Below, in pieces: positions 8,771 to 19,989 of a stretch of DNA of 64,000 nucleotides (position 1 is the stretch's first letter; each line of letters starts with the position of its first letter). The translations under genes and the position numbers were made by a program. The notes under the pieces were generated by a model. It searched no databases, had not been told where the DNA came from, and saw nothing but the letters and a program-made list of their open reading frames with translations. Origin of the DNA: Streptomyces atroolivaceus. Its GTDB lineage: Bacteria > Actinomycetota > Actinomycetes > Streptomycetales > Streptomycetaceae. The stretch is taken from positions 124,001 to 188,000 of the forward strand of contig NZ_JNXG01000003.1 of NCBI RefSeq assembly GCF_000717025.1. The letters are read 5' to 3'.

Positions 8771-10201
8771 ATGACATCGGCGCAGGTCGACAACGGACAG
8801 GCGGACGGCCCCGAGGCCGCCGACGCCTCAGCGGGCGAGGGCTACCAGCGTGGCCTGGGCGCCCGCCAGATCCAGATGATCGCCATCGGCGGAGCCATCG
8901 GCACGGGGCTCTTCCTCGGCGCCGGCAAGGCCATCGACCGGGCAGGGCCCAGTCTCATCCTGGCGTACGCCATCGCGGGCCTGGTCATCTTCTTCATCAT
9001 GCGCGCCCTGGGCGAGCTCCTCATGTATCGCCCGGTCTCCGGCTCCTTCGCGGAGTACGCGCGTGAATTCCTCGGGCCCTTCTTCGGATTCGTGACCGGC
9101 TGGACGTACTGGCTCTTCTGGGTCGTCACGGGAATCACCGAAGTCACCGCCGCGGCCACCTATATGACGTACTGGTGGGATATCCCGCAATGGCTGTCCG
9201 CGCTCGTGTTCACCGTCATTCTGTACGGCGCGAACCTGATCTCGGTGAAGCTCTTCGGCGAGCTCGAGTTCTGGTTCTCGATGGTCAAGGTCACCGCGAT
9301 CCTCGGCATGATCCTCATCTGTGCCGGAGTGCTCACGATCGGCTTCTCCGACGCCGGTGACACCGCGACGGTCGCCAACCTGTGGAACGACGGCGGCTTC
9401 TTCCCCGAAGGCATCAGCGGCACGCTGATGACCCTCCAGATCGTCATGTTCGCGTTCCTCGCCGTCGAGCTCGTCGGTGTCACCGCCGGTGAGTCCAAGG
9501 ACCCGAAGACCGTCCTGCCCAAGGCCATCAACACCGTGCCGTGGCGCATCGCCGTCTTCTACGTCGGCGCGCTGATCATGATCCTGTCCGTGGTCCCGTG
9601 GAGCACCTTCGAGCCGGGCGTCTCGCCGTTCGTCGCCGCGTTCGAGGAGATGGGCCTCGGCATCGGCGCGGCGATCGTCAACTTCGTCGTGCTCACCGCC
9701 GCGCTCTCCTCCTGCAACTCCGGCATGTACTCCACCGGGCGCATGCTGCGGGACCTCGCACTCAACGGGCAGGGCCCCAAGGCGTTCACCAAGCTCACGA
9801 AGAACGGGCTCCCGCTGGTCGGCACCACGTTCTCCGCCGTGCTGATGCTCGTCGGCGTCTGGATCAACTACCAGTGGCCGGGCGAGGCCTTCAACTACGT
9901 CGTCTCCTTCGCGACCATCTCCGGCATGTGGGCCTGGATCATGATCCTGATCTCCCAGATCCGCTACCGCGCCAAGGCCGACCGCGGTGAACTGCCCCAG
10001 TCCACCTTCAAGGCGCCCGGGGCGCCGTTCACCAGCTGGTTCGCGCTCGCGTTCATCGGCCTCGTCATCGTCATGATGGCCATAGACAAGGACGCGAGGA
10101 TCTCGCTCTACTGCGCGCCTGTGTGGGGTCTCATCCTCGGTGTCTCCTACCTGGTGCTGAAGGCCCGCAACCCCGAGAACACCGCCTTCGCCAAGCGCTG
10201 A
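8771..10201 (+). CDS. amino acid permease (APC superfamily)
   Basis: A 476-aa protein with 12 predicted membrane helices. The first-helix signature QIQMIAIGGAIGTGLFLGAG is the substrate-binding glycine motif of the amino acid transporter family, and the GELLMYRPVSGSFAEYAREF segment is the family signature after helix 2. The closest types are AnsP/GabP/CycA-like proton symporters. The exact substrate cannot be read from sequence. It is monocistronic by position: a hairpin precedes it and a strong terminator follows. Confidence 0.88.
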   Translation: MTSAQVDNGQADGPEAADASAGEGYQRGLGARQIQMIAIGGAIGTGLFLGAGKAIDRAGPSLILAYAIAGLVIFFIMRALGELLMYRPVSGSFAEYAREFLGPFFGFVTGWTYWLFWVVTGITEVTAAATYMTYWWDIPQWLSALVFTVILYGANLISVKLFGELEFWFSMVKVTAILGMILICAGVLTIGFSDAGDTATVANLWNDGGFFPEGISGTLMTLQIVMFAFLAVELVGVTAGESKDPKTVLPKAINTVPWRIAVFYVGALIMILSVVPWSTFEPGVSPFVAAFEEMGLGIGAAIVNFVVLTAALSSCNSGMYSTGRMLRDLALNGQGPKAFTKLTKNGLPLVGTTFSAVLMLVGVWINYQWPGEAFNYVVSFATISGMWAWIMILISQIRYRAKADRGELPQSTFKAPGAPFTSWFALAFIGLVIVMMAIDKDARISLYCAPVWGLILGVSYLVLKARNPENTAFAKR

Positions 10202-10255
10202 CCCGCGCCACGGCGCCTCCGGGACACCGGCCGCCCCAACGGCCCTGTCCGGCAT

Positions 10256-10296
10256 ACGGGCCCTCTCGTACCACTCCTCGGTACGCGAGGGCCCGT
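10256..10296 (+). terminator. strong hairpin terminator after permease
   Basis: A 17-bp stem with one mismatch and a 7-base loop, 54 bases after the permease stop. Confidence 0.75.
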
Positions 10297-10314
10297 CTGC
10301 TTATCCTGGGCCAC

Positions 10315-10749
10315 ATGCTGACCCTTACCCAGGAGCTCTACGACCGGATCGTCGCGCACTCCCGCGCGGACCACCCCGACGAGGCGTGCGGCGTGGTCGC
10401 CGGCCCGGCCGGGACCGGCCGCCCCGAGCGTTTCGTCCCCATGCTCAACGCCGCCCGCTCACCCACGTTCTACGAGTTCGACTCGGCGGACCTGCTGAAG
10501 CTCTACCGCGAGATGGACGACCGCGACGAGGAGCCGGTGATCATCTACCACTCCCACACCGCGACCGAGGCCTACCCCTCCCGCACCGACCTCACCTACG
10601 CCAACGAGCCCGGCGCCCACTACGTACTGGTCTCCACCGCGGACACCGACGACGCGGGTCCCTTCCAGTTCCGCTCGTACCGCATCGTGGACGGCGAGAT
10701 CACCGAGGAAGAAGTCGAGGTCGTGGCGGCCTACCCCACCGCAGCCTGA
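10315..10749 (+). CDS. M67 family (JAMM/MPN) metallopeptidase, Mec+-like
   Basis: A 144-aa zinc isopeptidase of the JAB1/MPN fold. The JAMM residues are all visible: Glu23 (HPDEACGVV), His79 and His81 (YHSHT), Ser89 and Asp92 (PSRTD). In Mycobacterium the homologue Mec releases cysteine from the CysO-cysteine adduct. The cysO and cysM genes follow here after a 345-base gap holding a leader peptide, which supports the same role. Because this CysO ends in GG-Met-Arg, the peptidase could also trim that dipeptide. Confidence 0.92.
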   Translation: MLTLTQELYDRIVAHSRADHPDEACGVVAGPAGTGRPERFVPMLNAARSPTFYEFDSADLLKLYREMDDRDEEPVIIYHSHTATEAYPSRTDLTYANEPGAHYVLVSTADTDDAGPFQFRSYRIVDGEITEEEVEVVAAYPTAA

Positions 10750-10797
10750 CCGGCCGGGGGCGGCTCCGGATGTACCGCGCACCCGCCATTTGTCCAC

Positions 10798-10815
10798 ATG
10801 GTGACCGCTCACCAT
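10798..10815. promoter_or_regulatory. perfect palindrome upstream of the sulfur leader peptide
   Basis: ATGGTGA-CCGC-TCACCAT is a perfect inverted repeat with 7-bp arms. It is overlapped by a second repeat, CCACAT (10794-10799) with ATGTGG (10821-10826). It lies about 55 bases upstream of the leader ORF, where a regulator of cysteine genes could bind. The sequence shows only the symmetry; the regulator is inferred. Confidence 0.5.
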
Positions 10816-10870
10816 CCACGATGTGGGATCACACTCCGGATTCGGCGTGGGGAATCGATACGATGAGCGC

Positions 10871-12323
<1,453 letters not shown>

Positions 12324-12385
12324 CGGGGCTTCACACCACCCGAACGGCCCTGCGAACCGCCCGGAACCGGCGGCCGCGCGCTCCA

Positions 12386-12424
12386 GGAGGCGCGGGACGG
12401 GAGGACATCCCGTCCCGCGCCTCC
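12386..12424. terminator. 17-bp perfect hairpin, bidirectional terminator
   Basis: Perfect 17-bp arms with a 5-base loop lie between the convergent cysM and PemK-like genes, so both transcripts probably end here. Confidence 0.85.
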
Positions 12425-12431
12425 CGCGTGC

Positions 12432-12914
12432 TCACCCCAGCCCGCGCACCCGCCCCCACACCCCCCGATCGAGCTCGCCCGCCTTCCGGCGGAAACCCGA
12501 CACCGGCACATCCCGCAGCTCGTCCGTCTCCAGGAAGCTCCGCCGGCCCCGCGCGTCCCCCACCGAACCCGGCGGCAGCGCGATCACCCCCGGCCGCTCC
12601 TCATGGTGCCTGCTGGTGATCTTGGCGACGACCGCCGTGCCGCCCCGCACCGACAGCACGAGACACGGCCGGTCCTTGGACCCGGGCCCGTCCTCGAACG
12701 GCACATCCGCCCACCAGATCTCCCCGGGCCTGGGATCTCCCTGCGGCCGCCCCTTCTTCCGCTCGGGAGCCCGCCCCGGAGCCCGCCCCGGCGGCCGTGT
12801 CCGCCCACCCGGCCGACGCGGCCCGCGCCCGCCCCGGCCCCGCGCATCGGAGACCGTCGCCACCAGAGCCAGCAGGACGACGGCGGCCAGTGCCACCCAC
12901 CACCACGTGTTCAT
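12432..12914 (-). CDS. membrane-anchored PemK/MazF-family protein
   Basis: A 160-aa protein with an N-terminal membrane helix (residues 4-21, WWWVALAAVVLLALVATV), a 40-residue Arg/Pro/Gly-rich linker, then a PemK/MazF-type SH3-like barrel. The motifs are RPGEIWWADVPFEDG, SKDRPCLVLSV and VAKITSR. These match the conserved GEIWW, RP-C/V-LVLS and T-S-R strands of MazF RNases. No antitoxin gene lies next to it, and membrane anchoring is unusual for a MazF toxin. It may be a housekeeping derivative of the fold. RNase activity is not established. Confidence 0.75.
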   Translation of the reverse strand: MNTWWWVALAAVVLLALVATVSDARGRGGRGPRRPGGRTRPPGRAPGRAPERKKGRPQGDPRPGEIWWADVPFEDGPGSKDRPCLVLSVRGGTAVVAKITSRHHEERPGVIALPPGSVGDARGRRSFLETDELRDVPVSGFRRKAGELDRGVWGRVRGLG

Positions 12915-13085
12915 GACCCGACCGTACCGGCGCCCGGCGACAGCCGGCCTTCCATCGAACCGGTGACAGCACAGGTGAGTTCCCCCACAACGACAGGCCG
13001 TGGAGGAGCGACCACCGGTTTCGCGCCTTACGCTCGACGGACCGCACGAACCCTCCCCGTCCCATGCCTCGGAGGTTCACGCTCC

Positions 13086-13838
13086 ATGAAGCTCACCGTC
13101 GTCGGCTGCTCCGGCTCGTTCCCGTCCGCGGGTTCGGCATGCTCGAGCTACCTCGTAGAGGCCGACGGCTTCCGGCTGCTCCTCGACATGGGCAACGGCG
13201 CCCTGGGCGAGCTGCAGCGCCACGTAGGTCTCTACGACCTCGACGCCATCTTCCTCAGCCACCTCCATGCCGATCACTGCATCGACATGTGCGCGTACTT
13301 CGTCGTCCGCTACTACCGCTTCGACGGCGGACGCCCCGCCTCGATCCCCGTCTACGGCCCCGAAGGCACCGAGCAGCGGCTCACCACGGCCCACGCCGAC
13401 ACTCCGTCCGACCACGCGATGGGCGAAGTCTTCGACTTCCACACGCTGAAGTCCGGTTCGTTCGAGATCGGCCCCTTCTCGGTGCGTACGGAGAAGCTCT
13501 GCCACCCCGTCGACACCTTCGGCATCAGGGTCGAGCACAACGGGCGCGCCCTCACGTACTCCGGTGACACGGGCACCTGCGAGGCGCTGGCCGAACTCGC
13601 CGAGGGCGCCGACCTGTTCCTCTGCGAAGCATCGTTCATCCATGGCAAGGAGGACATCCCGGACCTCCACCTCAACGGGCGCGAAGCAGGCGAGTACGCC
13701 GCACGCGCCGGAGCGGGACGCCTCGTCCTCACCCACATCCCGCCGTGGACGGACGCCGAACGCAACCTCGCCGACGCACGCGAGGTCTACGACGGGCCGG
13801 TGGAGCTGGCCGTCCCCGGCGCGGTGTACGAGATCTAG
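13086..13838 (+). CDS. MBL-fold metallo-hydrolase (RNase Z / phosphodiesterase-like)
   Basis: A 250-aa metallo-beta-lactamase-fold enzyme. The metal motif SHLHADHCIDM matches HxHxDH, and the TYSGDTGTCEAL and LVLTHIPPW segments supply the later Asp and His ligands. The N-terminal VVGCSGSFPSAGSACSSYLV is typical of the cyclic-phosphodiesterase/RNase Z-like branch. It lies directly upstream of the GlcNAc transporter block but is convergent to it, so no functional link is implied. Confidence 0.88.
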   Translation: MKLTVVGCSGSFPSAGSACSSYLVEADGFRLLLDMGNGALGELQRHVGLYDLDAIFLSHLHADHCIDMCAYFVVRYYRFDGGRPASIPVYGPEGTEQRLTTAHADTPSDHAMGEVFDFHTLKSGSFEIGPFSVRTEKLCHPVDTFGIRVEHNGRALTYSGDTGTCEALAELAEGADLFLCEASFIHGKEDIPDLHLNGREAGEYAARAGAGRLVLTHIPPWTDAERNLADAREVYDGPVELAVPGAVYEI

Positions 13839-13843
13839 GGCTC

Positions 13844-13901
13844 GTGGCAACGGCGAAGCCCCGTCCTCCCTGCGGAGAGGACGGGGCTTCGCCGTTGCCA
13901 C
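13844..13901. terminator. 24-bp perfect hairpin terminator
   Basis: Perfect 24-bp arms (13844-13867 and 13878-13901) with a 10-base loop lie between the convergent MBL hydrolase and nagE2 genes. It should terminate both directions. Confidence 0.9.
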
Positions 13902-13914
13902 AGGCGGGGCCGGA

Positions 13915-15180
<1,266 letters not shown>

Positions 15181-15263
15181 CAACTTCCTCCAGTAGGCAA
15201 GGCGCCGCCGGGGACAGGGTTTCGGAGGGCGACGACTCGAGGAACGCGGCGGGGGATCGGCCG

Positions 15264-15296
15264 CGTGGTCTGGACCACTCAGTGGTGTAGACCAGT
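15264..15296. promoter_or_regulatory. two DasR-type dre sites upstream of nagE2
   Basis: CGTGGTCTGGACCACT (15264-15279) and AGTGGTGTAGACCAGT (15281-15296) each match 13 of 16 positions of the published dre consensus ACTGGTCTAGACCACT. Their centres are 17 bp apart, about 100 bases upstream of the nagE2 start. DasR is the GntR-family GlcNAc repressor of Streptomyces. Confidence 0.9.
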
Positions 15297-15383
15297 TTTA
15301 GCACGGTGAGGGTTAGATAAGGAACCTGCAATTCCCTCCCATGTGCCGCGTAGTTCCGCCGCCACCCTCGGTGACACGGCGAA

Positions 15384-15411
15384 GGCCCCCGGACCGTCTG
15401 GTCCGGGGGCC
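15384..15411 (-). terminator. hairpin terminator after nagE1
   Basis: A perfect 12-bp stem GGCCCCCGGACC/GGTCCGGGGGCC with a 4-base loop, 22 bases downstream of the nagE1 stop on the minus strand. Confidence 0.8.
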
Positions 15412-15432
15412 GCGCGAAGAGCCGGGGAGGTC

Positions 15433-16692
15433 CTACTTCGTCAGGTCGTCCTCGATCTTCTCCTCCTCCTCGACGGGCTCGCGCCCGGGTGTCTGGAGGT
15501 TGAACTTGGTGATCGCGAACCGGAAGATCACATAGTAGATCACCGCGAAACAGAGCCCGATCGGGATGATCAGCCACGGCTTCGTGTCCAGGTGCCAGTT
15601 GACGACGTAGTCGATCAGCCCGGCGGAGAAGCTGAACCCCGCGTGCACGCCGAACGCCCAGGTGACGCCCATCGACACCCCGGTGAGGATCGCGTGCACC
15701 CCGTACAGCAGCGGCGCCACGAAGAGGAACGAGAACTCCAGCGGTTCCGTCACCCCCGTCACGAACGACGTCAGCGCCACGGACAGCATCAGCCCGGACA
15801 CCTCCTTGCGCCGCTCCGGCCGTGCGGTGTGGGCGATGGCCAGGGCGGCGGCCGGCAGGCCGAACATCATGATCGGGAAGAACCCCGAGGTGAACTGCCC
15901 CGCCGACGGGTCCCCTGCGAAGAAGCGGGAGATGTCGCCCTGGACCGTGCCGCCGTCGGTGCCGGTGAACTCGCCCGCCTGGAACCAGAAGAACGTGTTC
16001 AGGAACTGGTGCATGCCGATCGGGATCAGCAGCCGGTTCGCGAACCCGAAGATCGCCGCACCCCAGGAGCCCAGGTCGATCAGCTGCTTGGCGAACCAGG
16101 TCAGCGCGTCACCGACCGGCTGCCACAGCAGACCGAACAGCACGCCCAGGATCACGCAGAGGAACGCCATCAGGATCGGGACCAGGCGGCGCCCGTTGAA
16201 GAAGCCGAGCCAGTCGACCAGCTTGGTGCGGTGGTAGCGCTGCCAGACCACGGCGGTCAGCAGGCCGATGAGGATGCCCCCCAGGACGCCCGGGTTCTGC
16301 GGAACGCCGTCCGGGGTGGCCTCGGTCACCGAGTCGTCCACCGGGAAGGCGGCCAGCACGCCCCGGTAGACGAGGAAGCCGACGACGGCGGCGAGCGCCG
16401 TCGAGCCGTCCGCCTTCTTCGCGAAGCCGATCGCGACGCCGATGCAGAAGAGGAGGGGGAGGCCCACCTCTCCGTCGAGGATCGCGGTGCCGCCGTTGAG
16501 GAGCACCTTCGCGAACTTGTCCCAGAAGGCGCCGTGCAGCGAGGAGTCGAAGAGATTGCCGAGGCTGACGAGGAGGCCCGCCGCGGGCAGGACGGCCACC
16601 GGCAGCTGCAGGCTGCGGCCGACCTTCTGCAGTCCCTGGACCGGCCCGTTCCACCACTTCCGCTGTGGTTGTGTGGCCGCGCTCGAACTCAT
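15433..16692 (-). CDS. nagE1: PTS transporter EIIC, GlcNAc-type (NagE1-like)
   Basis: A 419-aa paralogue of the adjacent EIIC. It shares the GMHQFLNTFFW segment, the EPLEF substrate motif and a near-identical C-terminal FRFAITKFNL region. The start is set at ATG 16692 because GGGAGG lies 7 bases upstream; longer in-frame extensions begin inside or before that site. The gene is divergent from nagF across a 221-base gap carrying one dre operator. Confidence 0.88.
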   Translation of the reverse strand: MSSSAATQPQRKWWNGPVQGLQKVGRSLQLPVAVLPAAGLLVSLGNLFDSSLHGAFWDKFAKVLLNGGTAILDGEVGLPLLFCIGVAIGFAKKADGSTALAAVVGFLVYRGVLAAFPVDDSVTEATPDGVPQNPGVLGGILIGLLTAVVWQRYHRTKLVDWLGFFNGRRLVPILMAFLCVILGVLFGLLWQPVGDALTWFAKQLIDLGSWGAAIFGFANRLLIPIGMHQFLNTFFWFQAGEFTGTDGGTVQGDISRFFAGDPSAGQFTSGFFPIMMFGLPAAALAIAHTARPERRKEVSGLMLSVALTSFVTGVTEPLEFSFLFVAPLLYGVHAILTGVSMGVTWAFGVHAGFSFSAGLIDYVVNWHLDTKPWLIIPIGLCFAVIYYVIFRFAITKFNLQTPGREPVEEEEKIEDDLTK

Positions 16693-16734
16693 CGGCATCC
16701 TCCCGGAACACGCCAGGTTTGGCGGTCGTTGCAA

Positions 16735-16750
16735 ACTGGTGTAGACCAGT
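16735..16750. promoter_or_regulatory. DasR-type dre site between nagE1 and nagF
   Basis: ACTGGTGTAGACCAGT is a near-perfect palindrome matching 14 of 16 consensus positions. It lies 43 bases before nagE1 and 163 before nagF, so it may control the divergent pair. Confidence 0.9.
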
Positions 16751-16913
16751 CGCGATACGGAGCGGAGCCCTGCCGTGAGGCATGGCGCCGGTGATCGTCA
16801 TCATTGGGGACTGCGCGGTTACCCGCTCGTGAAGTTGGGCCAACCGTGCGTTACCGTGACGAAACGGACCCACGGTGGGCCGCCCCACGCACGCACAGAC
16901 CAGGGAGAAGGAC

Positions 16914-17147
16914 ATGGCCAGCAAGGCAGAGAAGATCGTCGCCGGCCTCGGCGGTATCGAGAACATCGACGAGATCGAAGGCTGCATCACCCGCCTCCGC
17001 ACCGAGGTCCACGACCCCAGCAAGGTCGACGAAGCCGCGCTCAAGGCCGCCGGAGCCCACGGCGTCGTCAAGATGGGCACCGCGATCCAGGTCGTCATCG
17101 GAACCGACGCCGACCCCATCGCCGCCGACATCGAAGACATGATGTGA
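16914..17147 (+). CDS. nagF: PTS EIIB component for GlcNAc (NagF-like)
   Basis: A 77-aa stand-alone EIIB domain. The phosphocysteine is Cys24 in [12 protein letters not shown], the EIIB-Glc signature. AGGGAGAAGG precedes the ATG at 16914. It phosphorylates sugar bound by NagE-type EIIC proteins after receiving phosphate from a general EIIA. Separation of EIIB and EIIC into distinct genes is normal in Streptomyces. Confidence 0.92.
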   Translation: MASKAEKIVAGLGGIENIDEIEGCITRLRTEVHDPSKVDEAALKAAGAHGVVKMGTAIQVVIGTDADPIAADIEDMM

Positions 17148-17180
17148 CCGGCTGACCCGGACGGCCCACCCAGGTCCGCA

Positions 17181-17228
17181 CGCAGGCCCCGCTCCACCCG
17201 CCCCCACCGGCCCGGAGCGGGGCCTGCG
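17181..17228 (+). terminator. hairpin terminator after nagF
   Basis: Perfect 15-bp arms (17181-17195, 17214-17228) with an 18-base loop, between nagF and rph on the same strand. Confidence 0.8.
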
Positions 17229-17274
17229 GTGCACCCGAACGGACCCGGCCCCGTCAGCCGATAGGCTCGACGCC

Positions 17275-18012
17275 ATGTCTCGTATCGACGGCCGCACCCC
17301 CGAACAGCTCCGCCCCGTCACCATCGAACGCGGATGGAGCAAGCACGCCGAAGGCTCCGTGCTCATCTCCTTCGGCGACACCAAGGTCTTCTGCACCGCC
17401 TCCGTCACCGAAGGCGTCCCGCGCTGGCGCAAGGGCAGCGGCGAAGGCTGGGTCACCGCCGAGTACTCCATGCTGCCCCGCTCCACCAACACCCGCGGCG
17501 ACCGCGAATCCGTACGCGGCAAGATCGGCGGCCGCACCCACGAGATCAGCCGCCTCATCGGCCGCTCACTGCGCGCCGTGATCGACTACAAGGCCCTCGG
17601 CGAGAACACCATCGTCCTCGACTGCGACGTACTCCAGGCCGACGGCGGCACCCGCACCGCAGCCATCACCGGCGCCTACGTCGCCCTCGCCGACGCCATC
17701 GCCTGGGCCCAGGGCAAGAAGATCATCAAGCACGGACGCAAGCCCCTCACCGGCACCGTCGCCGCGATCAGCGTCGGCATCGTCGACGGCACCCCCCTCC
17801 TCGACCTCTGCTACGAGGAGGACGTCCGCGCCGACACCGACATGAACGTCGTCTGCACCGGCGACGGCCGCTTCGTCGAGGTCCAGGGCACCGCCGAGGC
17901 CGAACCCTTCGACCGCGCCGAGCTCAACGCCCTCCTCGACCTCGCCACCGCCGGCTGCGCCGACCTGGCCCAGCTCCAGGAAGCGGCGCTCGCCCGCACA
18001 CTCGGCGAGTAA
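17275..18012 (+). CDS. rph: ribonuclease PH
   Basis: A 245-aa phosphate-dependent 3'-5' exoribonuclease that matures tRNA 3' ends. The N-terminal [20 protein letters not shown], the [19 protein letters not shown] segment, the [20 protein letters not shown] region and the [18 protein letters not shown] phosphate-site region are all intact. Downstream come a lipoprotein gene and rdgB, the common actinobacterial rph-rdgB linkage. Confidence 0.96.
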   Translation: MSRIDGRTPEQLRPVTIERGWSKHAEGSVLISFGDTKVFCTASVTEGVPRWRKGSGEGWVTAEYSMLPRSTNTRGDRESVRGKIGGRTHEISRLIGRSLRAVIDYKALGENTIVLDCDVLQADGGTRTAAITGAYVALADAIAWAQGKKIIKHGRKPLTGTVAAISVGIVDGTPLLDLCYEEDVRADTDMNVVCTGDGRFVEVQGTAEAEPFDRAELNALLDLATAGCADLAQLQEAALARTLGE

Positions 18013-18124
18013 AGGCGAGTAAAGAAGCAACCAAATACGCAGCGCACAGCGTCGTAACGGGTACGGGCGCACGGGTCGAACCGTGCGTCCGTCCACGTAT
18101 CCGCCCCTGGGGAGGGACCGCACC

Positions 18125-18511
18125 ATGGCCTCGCGCCACCACCGCACCGCACTCGCCGTCACGGCCACCCTGCTGACCCTCACCACCGCCGTCGGCTGCG
18201 CCGCCGTCGACAAGGCCATGGACTGCGTCCGCACCGCCGACGCCATCGCCACCAGCGTCGACAACCTCCAGCAGGCGATCTCCGACGCCTCCAACGACCC
18301 GACGCAGGCCTCGGAAGCCCTGGACCAGATCGACAAGGAACTCAAGGACCTCGGCGACACCACGGACAACGCCGACCTCAACAAGGCCGTCGACGACCTC
18401 CAGGCCGGCGTCACCAACGTCCGCGACTCCATCGAGAAGGGCGACGCCACCCCCGACATCACCCCGGTCACGGACGCCGCCACCGAGATCGGCAAGGTCT
18501 GCACCCCGTGA
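18125..18511 (+). CDS. small secreted or lipoprotein, conserved hypothetical
   Basis: A 128-aa protein with an N-terminal signal ending in TTAVGCAA, which resembles a lipobox with Cys at about residue 25. The mature part is acidic and helical, with heptad-like Leu/Ile spacing (SVDNLQQAIS, ALDQIDKELKDLG, LNKAVDDLQAG), suggesting a small coiled coil. Cys codons near both ends could pair. It lies between rph and rdgB and is probably co-transcribed. Its function is unknown. Confidence 0.75.
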   Translation: MASRHHRTALAVTATLLTLTTAVGCAAVDKAMDCVRTADAIATSVDNLQQAISDASNDPTQASEALDQIDKELKDLGDTTDNADLNKAVDDLQAGVTNVRDSIEKGDATPDITPVTDAATEIGKVCTP

Positions 18512-18532
18512 CCGTGCGGCGATAATCGAGGC

Positions 18533-19135
18533 ATGACGCGCCTGATCCTCGCCACCCGCAACGCCGGGAAAATCACCGAACTCCACGCGATCCTCGCCGA
18601 CGCGGGCCTCACCCACGACCTCGTCGGCGCGGACGCGTACCCCGACATCCCCGACGTCAAGGAAACCGGCGTCACGTTCGCCGAGAACGCCCTCCTCAAG
18701 GCCCACGCCCTGGCCCGGGCCACCGGCCACCCGGCCGTCGCCGACGACAGCGGCCTCTGCGTGGACGTGCTCGGCGGAGCCCCCGGCATCTTCTCGGCCC
18801 GCTGGGCCGGCGCCCACGGCAACGACAGGGCCAACCTGGACCTGCTCCTCGCCCAGCTCTCCGACATCGACGCCCCTCACCGAGGCGCGTACTTCGCCTG
18901 CGCCGCGGCCCTGGCCCTCCCCGACGGCACGGAACGCGTGGTCGAGGGCCGCCTCGAAGGCACCCTGCGCACCGCCCCGGCCGGCGCGTACGGCTTCGGC
19001 TACGACCCGATCCTCCAGCCGGACGGCGAGACCCGGACCTGCGCGGAGCTCACACCCGCGGAGAAGAACGCGATCAGCCACCGGGGCAAGGCGTTCCGGG
19101 CGCTGGTGCCGGTGGTGCGGGAGCTGGTGGGCTGA
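18533..19135 (+). CDS. rdgB: XTP/dITP diphosphatase (non-canonical purine NTPase)
   Basis: A 200-aa house-cleaning pyrophosphatase of the HAM1/RdgB family that removes dITP and XTP from nucleotide pools. Visible motifs are LATRNAGKITEL at the N-terminus, VTFAENALLKAHALA, the ADDSGLCVDVLGGAPGIFSARWAG region and the GFGYDPIL metal and base loop, with SHRGKAF near the end. The start codon is 21 bases after the preceding stop. Confidence 0.95.
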   Translation: MTRLILATRNAGKITELHAILADAGLTHDLVGADAYPDIPDVKETGVTFAENALLKAHALARATGHPAVADDSGLCVDVLGGAPGIFSARWAGAHGNDRANLDLLLAQLSDIDAPHRGAYFACAAALALPDGTERVVEGRLEGTLRTAPAGAYGFGYDPILQPDGETRTCAELTPAEKNAISHRGKAFRALVPVVRELVG

Positions 19136-19140
19136 GGCCC

Positions 19141-19174
19141 GAAGAGGGCCGTCCCATCGGGACGACCCTCTTCG
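19141..19174 (+). terminator. hairpin terminator after rdgB
   Basis: 15-bp arms with one G-U-type mismatch and an ATCG loop, placed between rdgB and the convergent tRNA gene. Confidence 0.75.
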
Positions 19175-19180
19175 TTTACG

Positions 19181-19264
19181 TGCGGCCGGTGGGATTCGAA
19201 CCCACACAGGATTTCTCCCAGATGCCCCTAAAACACCCGCCGATACCAGTTTGGCTACGGCCGC
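19181..19264 (-). tRNA. tRNA-Leu (anticodon UAG)
   Basis: An 84-base class II tRNA. The acceptor arms are GCGGCCG and CGGCCGC with discriminator A at 19181. The T-arm GTGGG-TTCGAAT-CCCAC is perfect. The anticodon loop TTTAGGG gives UAG after U33. A long variable arm (GGGAGAAATCC) fits tRNA-Leu. CCA is not encoded. An HNH endonuclease pair lies just upstream of the tRNA. Confidence 0.93.
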
Positions 19265-19326
19265 ATGACAGAACTCAGCTTACTGCCCTCTCCGAGAGGG
19301 AGTGCGGCGAGTACCAGGGGAGTCTT

Positions 19327-19989
19327 TCAGGGCCTCGCGAGGTTGCCGCCTCTGCACCAGGTACGGGTCACCGCGTGGCAGTTCGGGCAGAGGAGTTGCA
19401 GATTCTCCCTCCGGTCGTCGCTCCAGTCGCCGTTGATGTGATCCACCTCCAGTGTCATGGGATCGCCCAGCCAGACGGAGCCGGTCCCGCATTCGGCGCA
19501 CTCCTCAGGGATGCCGACTTCTCGCAGCGCACGTCGTAGTTGGACCGTCTTCGTACGGCGCCTGCCGTCGTGCTTCACCAGAATCTGTTCGGCAGTCCTG
19601 AGCGGAGTGGTCCCGACCCGTCCTCGCTGATGACCCTGGCCCAGGAAGTGCGCGCTGGTGAGGCCGTCCTCGGCCATCCACTCGCGCAACCGCCTCCGCT
19701 GGCCGGCGTTGTCCGTCCGGCCGAGTCGCCTGAGGGTGTCGGCGATGGAAACGGCAGCAGCGACGGCCTCGGCAAGGTCTGTGGTGGAGGGCCGTTCTCC
19801 GGCCCGGCGGTAGACGCGGCGGGGGAAGTGGGACACATCGATCCCGAAATGCTCGAAGCGATCGAACAGATAGCGGCTGAGCCGGCCGTAGGGACGGGTA
19901 CCCAGGAAGTTGATGACCTCCTGGATGTCGGCGCATCTGCTGGCTGCTTCGGCCAGCCGCTCCCGGGTGTAGTAGTTGCCGGTACTCAT
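19327..19989 (-). CDS. HNH endonuclease with repeated N-terminal modules
   Basis: A 220-aa protein whose C-terminal 60 residues form an HNH nuclease. CAECGTGS supplies one zinc Cys pair, LEVDHINGDWSDDRRENLQLLCPNCH contains the catalytic DH and N, and CPNC gives the second Cys pair. The N-terminal 120 residues hold two related modules, each ending in a GID(V/T)SHF- or SAHF-like signature (near residues 48-54 and 108-114). Such modules occur in homing-type HNH proteins. The start overlaps the stop of the upstream paralogue by 4 bases, so the genes are coupled. Confidence 0.87.
   Translation of the reverse strand: MSTGNYYTRERLAEAASRCADIQEVINFLGTRPYGRLSRYLFDRFEHFGIDVSHFPRRVYRRAGERPSTTDLAEAVAAAVSIADTLRRLGRTDNAGQRRRLREWMAEDGLTSAHFLGQGHQRGRVGTTPLRTAEQILVKHDGRRRTKTVQLRRALREVGIPEECAECGTGSVWLGDPMTLEVDHINGDWSDDRRENLQLLCPNCHAVTRTWCRGGNLARP

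Noticed and set aside
12324-13085. Antitoxin partner of the PemK-like protein
   Set aside because: No small acidic ORF with a ribosome binding site lies next to it on the same strand.
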